From Aminobacterium sp. MB27-C1 (GTDB lineage: Bacteria > Synergistota > Synergistia > Synergistales > Aminobacteriaceae): a stretch of DNA of 64,000 nt. The notes below the pieces were generated by a model. It was not told where the DNA came from. It did no database searches and saw only the letters and a program-made list of their open reading frames with translations. The position numbers and the translations under genes are program-made. Location of the stretch: positions 1,054,001 to 1,118,000 of the forward strand of contig NZ_CP133089.1 in assembly GCF_030908405.1 (NCBI RefSeq). Reading direction: 5' to 3'. Below are positions 35,272-43,894 of the stretch, in pieces (the first letter of the stretch is position 1; every line of letters starts with the position of its first letter).

Positions 35272-37258
35272 AATAAGAGTATATGAATTAGCCAAGATGT
35301 TAGGAATAAGTAATAAAGATTTGTTGACAATGCTAGAGGATCTTGGCATTGAAGCTAAAACACATATGAGCTCTATTGATAACGATGTTGCTCAACTTAT
35401 TGAAGAAGCGATTCACGACAAAAAAACTCAACAACCACCTATAGCAGAGAAAGAGGAAACAAAGGTGAAGGAAAAACTGATCATAAGCGTTCGAGAGACC
35501 GCAACAGTAAAAGATGTAGCAACACAGATGGGTATTCCTGTAGCAGAAGCTGTCAAAGCTTTAGTAGATGAAGGTATTATGGCTCCCGCAGGGACTCAAG
35601 TTAACGAGTCTATTCTCGTTGTACTCGGCGAAGCTTACGATGTAGATTTTGAGTTTGAGGAAAGCACTTCAACATCGAAAGAAACAGCGGCTGAAGAAGG
35701 TCAGAGTGTTTCTCGTGGTAAGCCAATTTTCCATGGTGATCACATGGAGCTTCGCCCGCCTATCGTAACTGTTATGGGACATGTTGACCATGGGAAAACA
35801 ACGTTACTCGACTATATACGTAAAACGAATATTACTGCACGTGAGGCAGGCGGTATTACTCAGCATATCGGTGCTTCCACTGTTATGTATGAAGATAAGA
35901 AAATAGTGTTTCTTGACACTCCTGGACACGAAGCTTTTACAGCAATGAGAGCTCGTGGGGCTCAGGCTACTGATATCGCGATCCTTGTAGTCGCTGCTGA
36001 CGACGGTCTTATGCCACAAACCAGAGAGGCTATTAACCACGCTCAAGCAGCGGGTGTTCCTATTGTTGTCGCCGTAAATAAAATTGATAAACCCGCAGCA
36101 CGCCCAGACCGCGTAAGACAGCAGTTGTCAGATGTTGGGCTGGTTCCGGAAGAGTGGGGCGGAGATACAATTATGGTCGATGTTTCGGCTAAGTCAGGAG
36201 AGGGTGTTCCCCAACTCTTAGAGATGGTTCTTCTTGTTGCAGAAATGGGCGAACTTAAAGCTGATCCTACAGTTACTCCTGAGGGCATTGTCATAGAAGC
36301 GAATCTTGATAAAGGTAAAGGACCTGTTGCAACAGTAATTGTGCAGCAAGGAACGCTTCGTAAAGGAGATATCATCCTTCTTGATACGACATGGGGAAAA
36401 ATAAGAGCTATGCTTGATGCTCGTGGTCGGCAGCTAGCAAAAGCTGGTCCTAGCACCCCAGTAGAAGTCTTGGGCCTTACATCTGTTCCGCAACCTGGTG
36501 AGCATTTCATTCTTGTGGATAGTGAAAAAACAGCCCGAGATGAAATATCGAAACGCGAGCAGGAAAAACGTGATTCCGAAGGCACAGCCGCAAAACGTCT
36601 TACCCTTGAAGAACTCTATTCCCAAATGAAAGAGGGAGAAATTCCACAACTTAACTTGTTGGTAAAAAGTGACGTCCAGGGAACAAATGAAGCTCTGTGC
36701 GCTGCTTTAGAAAAAATGGGCACTAATGAGGTCGGAATTAATATTATTCATAGAGGCGTTGGACGAATTGCTGAGTCTGATATTATGCTCGCTACAGCTT
36801 CTAATGCAGTTGTCATCGGATTTAACGTGAGACCAGATAAGAATGCTCAAAAAATAGCTGAAACAGAGGGCGTGCAGATTCGTCTTTACGATGTAATTTA
36901 TGATGTAATTGATGACATTAAAGCAGCTCTTGAAGGAATGCTCGCACCTACAATACGTGAAGAGGTAATAGGCCAAGCTGAGATAAGACAAGTTATCAAA
37001 GTCCCCAAAGCTGGTAAAATTGCGGGTTGTTACGTAACTGAAGGTACTATAAAACGAAATGCCAAAGTTAGGATTATCCGCGATGGAGTCGTTCTTTGGG
37101 CTGGAGCACTTGCTAATTTAAAGCGCTTTAAAGATGAAGCCAAAGAAGTAAATGCAGGCTATGAATGTGGAGTAAACTTCACTAATTATCAGGACTTTAG
37201 AGAAGGGGACATTATCGAAGCTTTTGAAATAGTGGAGGAAAAACGGCATCTTGAATAA
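35264..37258 (+). CDS. infB: Translation initiation factor IF-2
   Basis: GTPase that delivers fMet-tRNA to the 30S subunit. 664 residues. Two IF2_N-type modules (about 1-55 and 70-130, separated by a short linker), then the G domain with VTVMGHVDHGKTTLLDYIRK, FLDTPGHEAFTAMRARG and VAVNKIDKPAARP, and domains II-IV to the C-terminus. TTG 35264 is chosen: AAGGGGG lies 8 bases upstream and the protein then begins with the canonical M-S-K-I-R-V-Y-E-L-A. The ATG at 35258 is too close to that site. Confidence 0.95.
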   Translation: MSKIRVYELAKMLGISNKDLLTMLEDLGIEAKTHMSSIDNDVAQLIEEAIHDKKTQQPPIAEKEETKVKEKLIISVRETATVKDVATQMGIPVAEAVKALVDEGIMAPAGTQVNESILVVLGEAYDVDFEFEESTSTSKETAAEEGQSVSRGKPIFHGDHMELRPPIVTVMGHVDHGKTTLLDYIRKTNITAREAGGITQHIGASTVMYEDKKIVFLDTPGHEAFTAMRARGAQATDIAILVVAADDGLMPQTREAINHAQAAGVPIVVAVNKIDKPAARPDRVRQQLSDVGLVPEEWGGDTIMVDVSAKSGEGVPQLLEMVLLVAEMGELKADPTVTPEGIVIEANLDKGKGPVATVIVQQGTLRKGDIILLDTTWGKIRAMLDARGRQLAKAGPSTPVEVLGLTSVPQPGEHFILVDSEKTARDEISKREQEKRDSEGTAAKRLTLEELYSQMKEGEIPQLNLLVKSDVQGTNEALCAALEKMGTNEVGINIIHRGVGRIAESDIMLATASNAVVIGFNVRPDKNAQKIAETEGVQIRLYDVIYDVIDDIKAALEGMLAPTIREEVIGQAEIRQVIKVPKAGKIAGCYVTEGTIKRNAKVRIIRDGVVLWAGALANLKRFKDEAKEVNAGYECGVNFTNYQDFREGDIIEAFEIVEEKRHLE

Positions 37259-37605
37259 TGAAAAATAACGAGAAAATAGTACCTTATATCGGTTTTTTTC
37301 AAATTCAAATAGATATTCCTGCATGCCGAAGCGTAAAAGAACGCCGACAAGTAATTCGTTCGCTTATTGATAAAATTCGTCGACGCTGGAACGTATCTGC
37401 TCTTGATCTTGGCCCAGAAAATCGATGGGATCAAGCATATATAGCATTTTCACTTGTAGGAAATTCGTACGGAATGTGCAAAGACCGTATAGAGATAATA
37501 AAGAATTTTATTGAGCGAGAAGAAGATATGGCGGCGTTTACAATTATACATTTTTGGCAAGAGGTAGATGCATATGACGAGTTATCGAATGCAGAGAGTG
37601 AATAA
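37258..37605 (+). CDS. ylxP: DUF503 family protein YlxP
   Basis: 115 residues; conserved core FFQIQIDIPACRSVKERRQV, then RSLIDKIRRRWNVSALDLG and DQAYIAFSLVGNS. YlxP is regularly found between infB and rbfA; its biochemical role is not established. Starts on the last base of infB; its 3' end overlaps rbfA. Confidence 0.88.
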   Translation: MKNNEKIVPYIGFFQIQIDIPACRSVKERRQVIRSLIDKIRRRWNVSALDLGPENRWDQAYIAFSLVGNSYGMCKDRIEIIKNFIEREEDMAAFTIIHFWQEVDAYDELSNAESE

Positions 37606-37954
37606 GCAACTCCAACGAGAAATCAGTTTGCTTCTAGAGTATAAAATAAAAAACGATGTAGCTAAAGAAGCTATCATTACAGAGGTTTCGTGTACTAAAG
37701 ACCTCGAAATGGCAACTGTTTTCTTTATCACCCTCGATAAACAACAGCGAAAAACGGTCCTCAAGGCGTTACAGAGTGTTGCTGGTCCTATACGTTCTCT
37801 CTTAGGGAAACGTTTACGTCTTCGACAGATACCAGAAATACGATTTGAAGTAGATCCTTCTGTAGATTATGGACGGCATATTGATGCGCTGTTAGACAGT
37901 ATTAAAGAGGATTCATTGCCTGAGGATGAAGAAAGAGATGGAATCGAAGAATAA
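37574..37954 (+). CDS. rbfA: Ribosome-binding factor A
   Basis: Late 30S maturation factor with a KH-like fold, 126 residues: RMQRVNKQLQREISLLLEYK, ITEVSCTKDLEMATVFFITL and LRLRQIPEIRFEVDPSVDYG. GAGG at 37561-37564 favours ATG 37574 over ATG 37568. An acidic C-terminal tail overlaps the nrnA start. Confidence 0.92.
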   Translation: MTSYRMQRVNKQLQREISLLLEYKIKNDVAKEAIITEVSCTKDLEMATVFFITLDKQQRKTVLKALQSVAGPIRSLLGKRLRLRQIPEIRFEVDPSVDYGRHIDALLDSIKEDSLPEDEERDGIEE

Positions 37955-38927
37955 CGTTACACTAGAAAAAGTTTTTTCTTTATTATGTGCTTCGCCATCA
38001 TGGGTCATTCTTACCCATCAAAAGCCTGATGGAGATGCGGTAGGTTCAGCATCGTCTCTCGCTGCATATGGTATGGAAAATGGGAAAAAGATTCGTTGGG
38101 GAGGGGGTAATCCTCTCCCACCAACGTATTCTTTTTTGCCATTAAGTGAAACTTATGAGGTTTTTAACCGCGCAGAAGACCTTTTACCCCTTTCTAAAGA
38201 TACTCTTATTATCTCTTTAGATACGAGTAACATTGAACGTTCTATTCCCGAACTTGAAAAAATTCATAATGACGCTCAAATTATAAATATAGACCATCAT
38301 GGAGATAACACTCTTTATGGTGATTATAATTACATAGATGAAAATGCCTCTTCACTAGGAGAAATACTTTGGCATATGTTCCATCTTTGTAATGCATCGT
38401 ACAGTTGCAATTCTGCAATTGGTCTTTATACAGCTATTGTCACGGATAGCGGGAAATTCTCTTTTTCTTCAACATCGCCTCGTACTCATGAAGCTGCTGC
38501 TGAATTAATCAAAAAAGGCGTTTTACCCGCAGAAATCAGCCATAAAATTTTCTACAATCAGCCTATTGAAAGCATGAAACTTTGGGGGAAAGCCTTTGAA
38601 AGAGTGGAACTTGCTGGTCACTCGAAAATTTCCGTTTCTTGGCTTACATTAGAAGATTTTTTACAACTCAATTCTTCTCCTGCCGATACAGAAGGCCTTG
38701 TTAATGAACTTCTTAGAGTTAAAGACGTAGAATTTGCAATTCTCCTCGTTGAGGAAGAAGATCAGATTCGAATTAGTTTACGTTCTCGTGGCGTTATTTC
38801 TGCCCGTGATATTGCCCATCGTTTCGAAGGCGGTGGTCATATGCAAGCAGCAGGATGTCGAATAGAGGCTCCTCTTTCTCAAGCAATTCAAATCATAACT
38901 AAAGCAGTTGAAGAGGCTATGCAATGA
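37926..38927 (+). CDS. nrnA: DHH/DHHA1 phosphoesterase, NrnA-like (nanoRNase / pAp phosphatase)
   Basis: 333 residues. Degrades 2-5-nt RNA and possibly 3'-phosphoadenosine 5'-phosphate. DHH-domain motifs: ILTHQKPDGDAVGSASSLAA, TLIISLDTSNIER and INIDHHGDN; the DHHA1 domain ends with the GGGHMQAAGCRIEAP glycine motif. Consistently placed between rbfA and truB in many bacteria. Start at 37926 or 37938 is undecided. Confidence 0.92.
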   Translation: MKKEMESKNNVTLEKVFSLLCASPSWVILTHQKPDGDAVGSASSLAAYGMENGKKIRWGGGNPLPPTYSFLPLSETYEVFNRAEDLLPLSKDTLIISLDTSNIERSIPELEKIHNDAQIINIDHHGDNTLYGDYNYIDENASSLGEILWHMFHLCNASYSCNSAIGLYTAIVTDSGKFSFSSTSPRTHEAAAELIKKGVLPAEISHKIFYNQPIESMKLWGKAFERVELAGHSKISVSWLTLEDFLQLNSSPADTEGLVNELLRVKDVEFAILLVEEEDQIRISLRSRGVISARDIAHRFEGGGHMQAAGCRIEAPLSQAIQIITKAVEEAMQ

Positions 38928-39841
38928 TTAGTGGGCTTATCCTTATCGATAAACCTAGAGGGATACGTAGCACTCATTGCGTTTCCACCCTTCGCAATAT
39001 TTTGAAAAATAAGATAAAAGTGGGGCATGGAGGCACTCTTGACTCTACTGCAGACGGCCTTCTTGTACTTCTAGTGGGAAGCGCAACGAGACTATCTAAT
39101 TACGTTATGATGTTACCTAAAGAATACTCTGTTACAATCCAACTTGGAACAATAACAGATACCTTAGATTATGGGGGAGAGGTGCTTGCAAAAAATTATT
39201 TCAAGCATATTTCCGAAAAGGATATAGATGTATTGTTACCAGCCTTTCTTGGAACAAGAATGCAAAAACCACCGGTAATTTCTGCTCTCAAACTTCAAGG
39301 GAAAAGAGCTTCTGATTTAAAACGTAGCGGCCTTGAGCCAGAAATGCTTCCTCGTCCTGTTACGATTACATCTATTTGTCGCATATCAAGCTTAAATACA
39401 GAAGGTCAGGTTTCCCTTTATATAAAATGCCACAAAGGAACCTATGTTCGGAGTATTGTAAGAGATATAGGGACGATGTTAGGATGTGGCGCGTCTGTCC
39501 TCAAACTTACCCGTGTAAAAACAGGTTTTATGTCGTTAGATCAAGCTCTTCCTTTTGATGAAATGATTAAAATCAATGAAAAAAATATTAGTGAAACGAT
39601 ATTACCAATACAAAATTTCATAAAGCATTTTACTCTTTACGATATTGCAGAACCTCTGGAAGTAGAACTTAAAAACGGAAAGATTATTCCACTTACAGAG
39701 TTACAGTGTATATCGAGAGGAATGGTTTTTGCCCAAGATGCAGTATGTGCAGCTGGCAAAAACTTAGTTTCTCTGGGAATATTAAGATATCGTAATAATA
39801 AGGCTTTTTTTAAGCCACAAACTAATCTCTTCTTAGAATAA
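38924..39841 (+). CDS. truB: tRNA pseudouridine-55 synthase
   Basis: Makes psi-55 in the T loop of tRNAs. 305 residues: LILIDKPRGIRSTHCVSTLR, catalytic-Asp motif VGHGGTLDSTADGLLVLLVG, YVMMLPKEYSVTIQLG, and RVKTGFMSLDQALPFDEM near the C-terminus. The motif reads T-L-D-S-T-A in place of the common T-L-D-P-x-A. ATGA overlap with nrnA. Confidence 0.94.
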   Translation: MISGLILIDKPRGIRSTHCVSTLRNILKNKIKVGHGGTLDSTADGLLVLLVGSATRLSNYVMMLPKEYSVTIQLGTITDTLDYGGEVLAKNYFKHISEKDIDVLLPAFLGTRMQKPPVISALKLQGKRASDLKRSGLEPEMLPRPVTITSICRISSLNTEGQVSLYIKCHKGTYVRSIVRDIGTMLGCGASVLKLTRVKTGFMSLDQALPFDEMIKINEKNISETILPIQNFIKHFTLYDIAEPLEVELKNGKIIPLTELQCISRGMVFAQDAVCAAGKNLVSLGILRYRNNKAFFKPQTNLFLE

Positions 39842-39859
39842 CATAAAGAGGTATATGTA

Positions 39860-40783
39860 ATGATTCAGGTCTTAGGAGCTTTTGATGGTTTTCATAAAGG
39901 ACATCAGTTACTTCTTAAAGAGGCTGAACGTCTCTCTAAAGAAATAAATGACACGTGGGGAGTTGTTACTTTTTCCCCACATCCTCAATATATTTTTAAT
40001 CCAGAGCGTCTGTTTCTTCTCTTTAGCGAAATAGAAAAAAGACATATAGCGTCAGCACTTCAAATACCAAATATTCTTTGGGTACCTTTTGATGAATATT
40101 TAGCAACACTGAACCCTCAAGATTTCTTGAAGCGTTTGGAAAGTCTAACATCGGTATCTGGTATTGTAGTCGGTGAAAATTTCCGTTTCGGTGCTGGTCG
40201 AAAAGGTGATATTGCTTTTTTACGCCAATATTGCCATGAAAAGAACATTCTGTTTTCTCCTGTTCCTACTCTGGAAATAGACGGTCTTGCCGTAAGTAGT
40301 ACCGTTATACGAAGTGAAGTTCTTTCTGGACGAATGCAAATGGCCAAGTACCTGCTTGGATACCCATTTTTTATATATGAAACAGTTATAGAGGGACATC
40401 ATCGAGGAAGAGAATTAGGCTTTCCTACAGCTAACCTAGCCGTTCCTACCCGTAAAATTATTCCCCCTAGCGGGGTCTATGCAGCTACAGTTGTTCTAGA
40501 CAGTACTTTTTATCCAGGAGCACTCAATATAGGTTCAAATCCTACTTTTACTGATGTAAAAGGTCTCAGGATAGAAGTCCATATTCCAGGCTTTACAGGG
40601 GACCTCTACGGCAAAAAAATAATGGTGTTCATAGAAGAATATTTACGGGGAGAACAACGTTTTGCAAATCGTCAGGCATTATCAAAACAGCTTGCTCGTG
40701 ATGCAGAACTTTCAACTGAATATTTTGAGAAAAACACAGTAAAAGACGAACCACTCTACAGACGTTTCAGTTGCCAGCTTTAA
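39860..40783 (+). CDS. ribF: Bifunctional riboflavin kinase / FAD synthetase
   Basis: Makes FMN and FAD from riboflavin, completing the route begun by the rib genes at 10.5-14 kb. 307 residues. N-terminal nucleotidyltransferase: GAFDGFHKGHQLLLKEAERL, WGVVTFSPHP, GIVVGENFRFGAGRKGD, and SSTVIRSEVLSGRM. C-terminal flavokinase: GHHRGRELGFPTANLAVP then RKIIPPSGVYA. Last gene of the nusA operon; its 3' end overlaps the convergent umuC by 17 bases, with no terminator between. Confidence 0.95.
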   Translation: MIQVLGAFDGFHKGHQLLLKEAERLSKEINDTWGVVTFSPHPQYIFNPERLFLLFSEIEKRHIASALQIPNILWVPFDEYLATLNPQDFLKRLESLTSVSGIVVGENFRFGAGRKGDIAFLRQYCHEKNILFSPVPTLEIDGLAVSSTVIRSEVLSGRMQMAKYLLGYPFFIYETVIEGHHRGRELGFPTANLAVPTRKIIPPSGVYAATVVLDSTFYPGALNIGSNPTFTDVKGLRIEVHIPGFTGDLYGKKIMVFIEEYLRGEQRFANRQALSKQLARDAELSTEYFEKNTVKDEPLYRRFSCQL

Positions 40784-42056
40784 GAGATGGAATATCTTCC
40801 CAACGAGTAGTATATGAAGGGGACTTTCGATCGGACCGGGGAACCCAATTTTTCTCCGGTTCCGAATAAAAAATAGCAGGTGTAATAATGTTTTTCCTAA
40901 AATTCATATTAATTCTATCGATAACTTTCATTAAGGTTTGCTTTTTCTTCTGGCTTACTTTCGATAGATCTTCAAAAAGATACTCCTGTCTATAATTTTG
41001 CGATATTAATTTCGCTAGAATTACTCCAGCTTTTACATAACAAAGTCCGTCTTTGTAAATTTGAGCTAAGCCTGTAAGGGCAAGTTTTATAAGATCGGGC
41101 GTGTAATTTGTAGGATATGGGGCAGCAATCTCAATAGAATTAGAATAAAAAGAGGGGAGAAAACGATTGGTAGCAATAAAAATATTTATTTCACTTGCCA
41201 AAGCTCCTTCTTGCCGAAGGCGGATTCCTGCAGAAGAGACAAAGTAGGTTATGGCTGTTTCTAAATCATTATAATTTCGTACCTCCCTGCCAAAAGAGCG
41301 CGAAACTTGTATGCTTTTTTGCATTACTTCTGTTTCTTTTATCTTTATACAAGGAATCCCACGAAGTTCCCATACTGTCTTTAAACCGGAAACACCTGTA
41401 ATTTTTAGGATGCGTTCATCATTTATATCCCGCATATCTTTTGCCGTTCTAATTCTGTTTTTTATTAATCGCTCTGCAAACTTTTTCCCTACTCCCCAAA
41501 TATCATTTATAGAGACATTTGCCAAAAACATATCTTTTTCCGCAGAAGATAGAGATAAAAGGTTATACCATCCTTTCGTTTCCTCATGTTTTTTAGCATA
41601 TTCAGCGGCGAGTTTAGCAAGAGTTTTCGATGTAGCTGCACCTATGGAAATAGGGATTCCGGCCCATCGGTAGACTTGATCGCGTATATAAGCTAACGTT
41701 TTCGATAACTGAGAGCGACTCGACAAATCTAACGTTAAAAAGGCTTCATCTATAGAGTATTTCTCTAAAAAGGGTGTATTCTGACCCAAGATAGCCATCA
41801 CCCTTTCAGAAATATCATGATAAAGTTCGAAATTACTTGAAAAAACTGTAATCCCATAATGACGACAAGCATTTTCTATTTGAAAGAAAGGAACTCCCAT
41901 AGAAATACCCAGCGCTTTAGCTTCATTAGAACGGGAAACAACACATCCATCATTACTAGAAAGCACTATAACTGGTCTATTTTGTAGATCTGGTCTGTAA
42001 AGCTTTTCACATGAAACAAAAAAATTATTACAATCACAGAGAATTATTGGCTTCAT
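40767..42056 (-). CDS. umuC: Y-family DNA polymerase, UmuC (Pol V catalytic subunit) type
   Basis: Error-prone translesion polymerase, 429 residues. N-terminal palm/finger motifs: ILCDCNNFFVSCEKLYRPDL (first metal Asp), VVSRSNEAKALGISMG, and LEKYSIDEAFLTLDLS with the catalytic Asp-Glu; then a thumb HhH (VSINDIWGVGKKFAERL) and a C-terminal UmuC extension. ATG 42056 (protein M-K-P-I-I-L-C-D) is chosen, preceded by AGCAGGA; an ATG at 42071 is possible. Its 5' end overlaps the UmuD-like gene. Confidence 0.92.
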   Translation of the reverse strand: MKPIILCDCNNFFVSCEKLYRPDLQNRPVIVLSSNDGCVVSRSNEAKALGISMGVPFFQIENACRHYGITVFSSNFELYHDISERVMAILGQNTPFLEKYSIDEAFLTLDLSSRSQLSKTLAYIRDQVYRWAGIPISIGAATSKTLAKLAAEYAKKHEETKGWYNLLSLSSAEKDMFLANVSINDIWGVGKKFAERLIKNRIRTAKDMRDINDERILKITGVSGLKTVWELRGIPCIKIKETEVMQKSIQVSRSFGREVRNYNDLETAITYFVSSAGIRLRQEGALASEINIFIATNRFLPSFYSNSIEIAAPYPTNYTPDLIKLALTGLAQIYKDGLCYVKAGVILAKLISQNYRQEYLFEDLSKVSQKKKQTLMKVIDRINMNFRKNIITPAIFYSEPEKNWVPRSDRKSPSYTTRWEDIPSLKAGN

Positions 42057-42324
42057 ATGTTCCTGCTTCATGACAAAACCACGTCACAACCCCCCAAATG
42101 TCTTCTTCTTTTATATTCTTAAAAGAAATTCGTTTAAAACCCTGATTCTCATCATAGACAACAACTTGATCCCCCGAAGAAGGCCGAATAGAACGATCAA
42201 CGATACATATTGTTGTGTCTTCTCTAAATAAAAAAGTAGCAAGAGGTGTGGGAATAAGAATATTTAACAGTTCTTCATGTATAGACGGTGGTTTCTTATC
42301 CGTTCGAGTAAATTGTATTCCCAT
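42034..42324 (-). CDS. UmuD-like S24-fold protein lacking the catalytic serine
   Basis: 96 residues aligned by eye to the C-terminal domain of UmuD: IPTPLATFLF, CIVDRSIRPSSGDQVVV, the strand with the Lys64 position (NQGFKRISF) and the final IWGVVTWF. The G-D-S-M segment carrying the nucleophilic Ser is absent; the strand with REDTT runs directly into ICIVDRS. No N-terminal cleavage arm is evident. It could be a pre-processed, non-cleaving UmuD'-like partner of UmuC (inference). GGGAGGGA lies 7 bases before the ATG, so it is well translated. Confidence 0.75.
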   Translation of the reverse strand: MGIQFTRTDKKPPSIHEELLNILIPTPLATFLFREDTTICIVDRSIRPSSGDQVVVYDENQGFKRISFKNIKEEDIWGVVTWFCHEAGTYEANNSL

Positions 42325-42349
42325 GTTAGTATCCCTCCCTCCATGTTTA

Positions 42350-43057
42350 TTAAATTCCTCTTTTAGGTATGACGCTTACTGACATAACCTTTCCACAAAT
42401 TCTAAAAAAATCCATATTCCCGGCATCCATTTCTTCTGCAATCTCTTCTTTGGAAATAATAATTGGCGGATACTTGCCAGGATTAGAAGAACGCAATTCG
42501 ATATGATCTTTATATTCGTAATACCATTTAACTGCCAAATCTCCACGACGTCCCCATTTAACTAGAATAGAATCACCGTTATAGACAGGCTCTTCAGGGT
42601 TAATGGTGATACGAGCTCCATCTGGGATTCCAGCCTCCTGCATGCTGTCTCCCTCAACTTTAACGGCATAGGGGCGTTGTTCTCCTATTCGTCCAAGATC
42701 ATCTTTCGCAACAAATAGAGAAGTGGAGGATTCAGGAATAACGTCGTCCATATCTCCAAACCCCCACCCCGCACAAGCAACAAGGGAAGAATCCAATAGA
42801 GGAACCGCTACGACAGCTTCTTTTTCAAAATTCCAAAGTGAACCATCAGCGTTATCACATGTTTCTTCTCCCATCAGATAACCTACAGTTGTATCTAGTG
42901 TCTCGGCAAGTGCCGACAAATGAGAGGCGTCTGGCAAACGTCTTTCTTTTTCCCAACGAAGAATAGTATGAAAAGAAACGTGTATCATTTCAGCAAGTTC
43001 AATTTGAGTAAACCCTCTCTTTACTCTTAATTCAGCAAGTTTATCTCCGGAAAACAT
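42350..43057 (-). CDS. LexA/CI-type autocleaving repressor (HTH + S24 peptidase)
   Basis: 235 residues. XRE-type helix-turn-helix at 6-60 (RGFTQIELAEMIHVSFHTIL). C-terminal S24 domain with Ser138 in VKVEGDSMQEAGIPDG and Lys177 in DLAVKWYYE; Ala96-Gly97 in VACAGWGF is a plausible self-cleavage bond. The layout predicts RecA-stimulated autocleavage that would derepress the downstream UmuD-like and umuC genes on the same strand. Distinct from canonical winged-helix LexA, closer to phage CI or HdiR-like repressors. Confidence 0.87.
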   Translation of the reverse strand: MFSGDKLAELRVKRGFTQIELAEMIHVSFHTILRWEKERRLPDASHLSALAETLDTTVGYLMGEETCDNADGSLWNFEKEAVVAVPLLDSSLVACAGWGFGDMDDVIPESSTSLFVAKDDLGRIGEQRPYAVKVEGDSMQEAGIPDGARITINPEEPVYNGDSILVKWGRRGDLAVKWYYEYKDHIELRSSNPGKYPPIIISKEEIAEEMDAGNMDFFRICGKVMSVSVIPKRGI

Positions 43058-43068
43058 CTAATCACCCT

Positions 43069-43111
43069 CTTTATATTCTTTATATACTATCCAAATAGCT
43101 ATAAAAAACAA
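43069..43111 (-). promoter_or_regulatory. Predicted promoter/operator of the repressor-umuDC cassette
   Basis: Reading leftward: -35 TTGTTT (complement of 43106-43111), 16-base spacer, -10 TAGTAT (complement of 43084-43089). Two copies of CTTTATA with 9-base periodicity (43069-43075 and 43078-43084) lie just downstream of the -10 and may be the autorepressor operator. Confidence 0.45.
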
Positions 43112-43133
43112 GGGGGAATCTCAAAAAGATGTG

Positions 43134-43162
43134 TTGCACTAAAAAGTAGCACGTGATAACAT
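43134..43162 (+). promoter_or_regulatory. Predicted promoter for tRNA-Arg(CCT)
   Basis: TTGCAC (43134-43139), 17-base spacer, TAACAT (43157-43162); transcription would start about 10 bases before the tRNA. Confidence 0.45.
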
Positions 43163-43178
43163 AATCGCCGTCCTGAGC

Positions 43179-43254
43179 GGGCCTGTAGCTCAGTGGATAG
43201 AGCGACGGCCTCCTAAGCCGTAGGTCAGGCGTTCGAATCGCCTCAGGCTCGCCA
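43179..43254 (+). tRNA. tRNA-Arg (anticodon CCT)
   Basis: 76 nt. Acceptor GGGCCTG/CAGGCTC with a G-U pair, anticodon stem-loop ACGGC-CTCCTAA-GCCGT, T arm AGGCG-TTCGAAT-CGCCT, discriminator G, encoded CCA. Reads AGG codons. Confidence 0.95.
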
Positions 43255-43279
43255 TTATAAACAAAATCAATTTTTAGAG

Positions 43280-43309
43280 TTGTCAAATAACGATGAAAGC
43301 GGGTATAAT
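43280..43309 (+). promoter_or_regulatory. Strong predicted promoter for the DUF1850-TRAP genes
   Basis: TTGTCA (43280-43285), 18-base spacer, perfect TATAAT (43304-43309). It lies 25 bases after tRNA-Arg and would start transcription near 43316. Confidence 0.65.
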
Positions 43310-43449
43310 CCTCACGGGGTCACGTTAATAAAAGGCGCATCCGGGAGGGGGGGAAAGCGACGTTTGATTGGCGTGCTTTAAAAATTTTCACTCTTTTAAT
43401 TTTTCTATCTATTTTCTATCTACTTTTCGTTCCTGTTCACTTCTTATCT

Positions 43450-43863
43450 TTGCGAACTCAAGATCAAAAAATTTGGTCAGCACCAGTTCCTTCTGGAACT
43501 AAAATAGTAACCGGATTCGTTCACTCCGTTGAAAAAACTCCTGTTGAGGATGTTTATATTGTGTCAGGTGGTCGTATTTGGCTTTGGGAGGAGCGTTTTC
43601 GATCTCATAACGCAGGGCTTCCAACCGAACCTCCTAAACATGGGCGATTTTTATTGCACAAAGATTGGATGATTGTCCAAGGAAGTTCTTATGAGTGGGA
43701 AACATTACGAGTTCGCATAGGCGATAGCCAAATAGGGAAAAACTGGTTTTCGTCTACTATGACTGGTAAACTTGACCTTTTCCAAACAATACCTAATAGC
43801 CTTCTCTACGTTGAAATGAAACAGGTTCCTCTATTTTTTAAAAAGATGCCTTTTACTTTTTAA
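43450..43863 (+). CDS. DUF1850 protein, TRAP-TAXI-associated
   Basis: Recognised from the DUF1850 core TGFVHSVEKTPVEDVYIVSG followed by RIWLWEERFRSHNAGLP. These small proteins accompany fused TRAP permeases; function unknown. The only canonical start in frame is the TTG at 43450 (137 residues), but the same frame is open back to 43309 and encodes a convincing membrane anchor (IFTLLIFLSIFYLLFVPVHF) with a GGAGGGGGG site at 43344-43352. The true N-terminus is therefore probably upstream, using a non-standard start, or an indel is present. Confidence 0.75.
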   Translation: MRTQDQKIWSAPVPSGTKIVTGFVHSVEKTPVEDVYIVSGGRIWLWEERFRSHNAGLPTEPPKHGRFLLHKDWMIVQGSSYEWETLRVRIGDSQIGKNWFSSTMTGKLDLFQTIPNSLLYVEMKQVPLFFKKMPFTF

Positions 43864-43894
43864 TTAAGTTCATCACGACTGGAGGTGGAGATAT

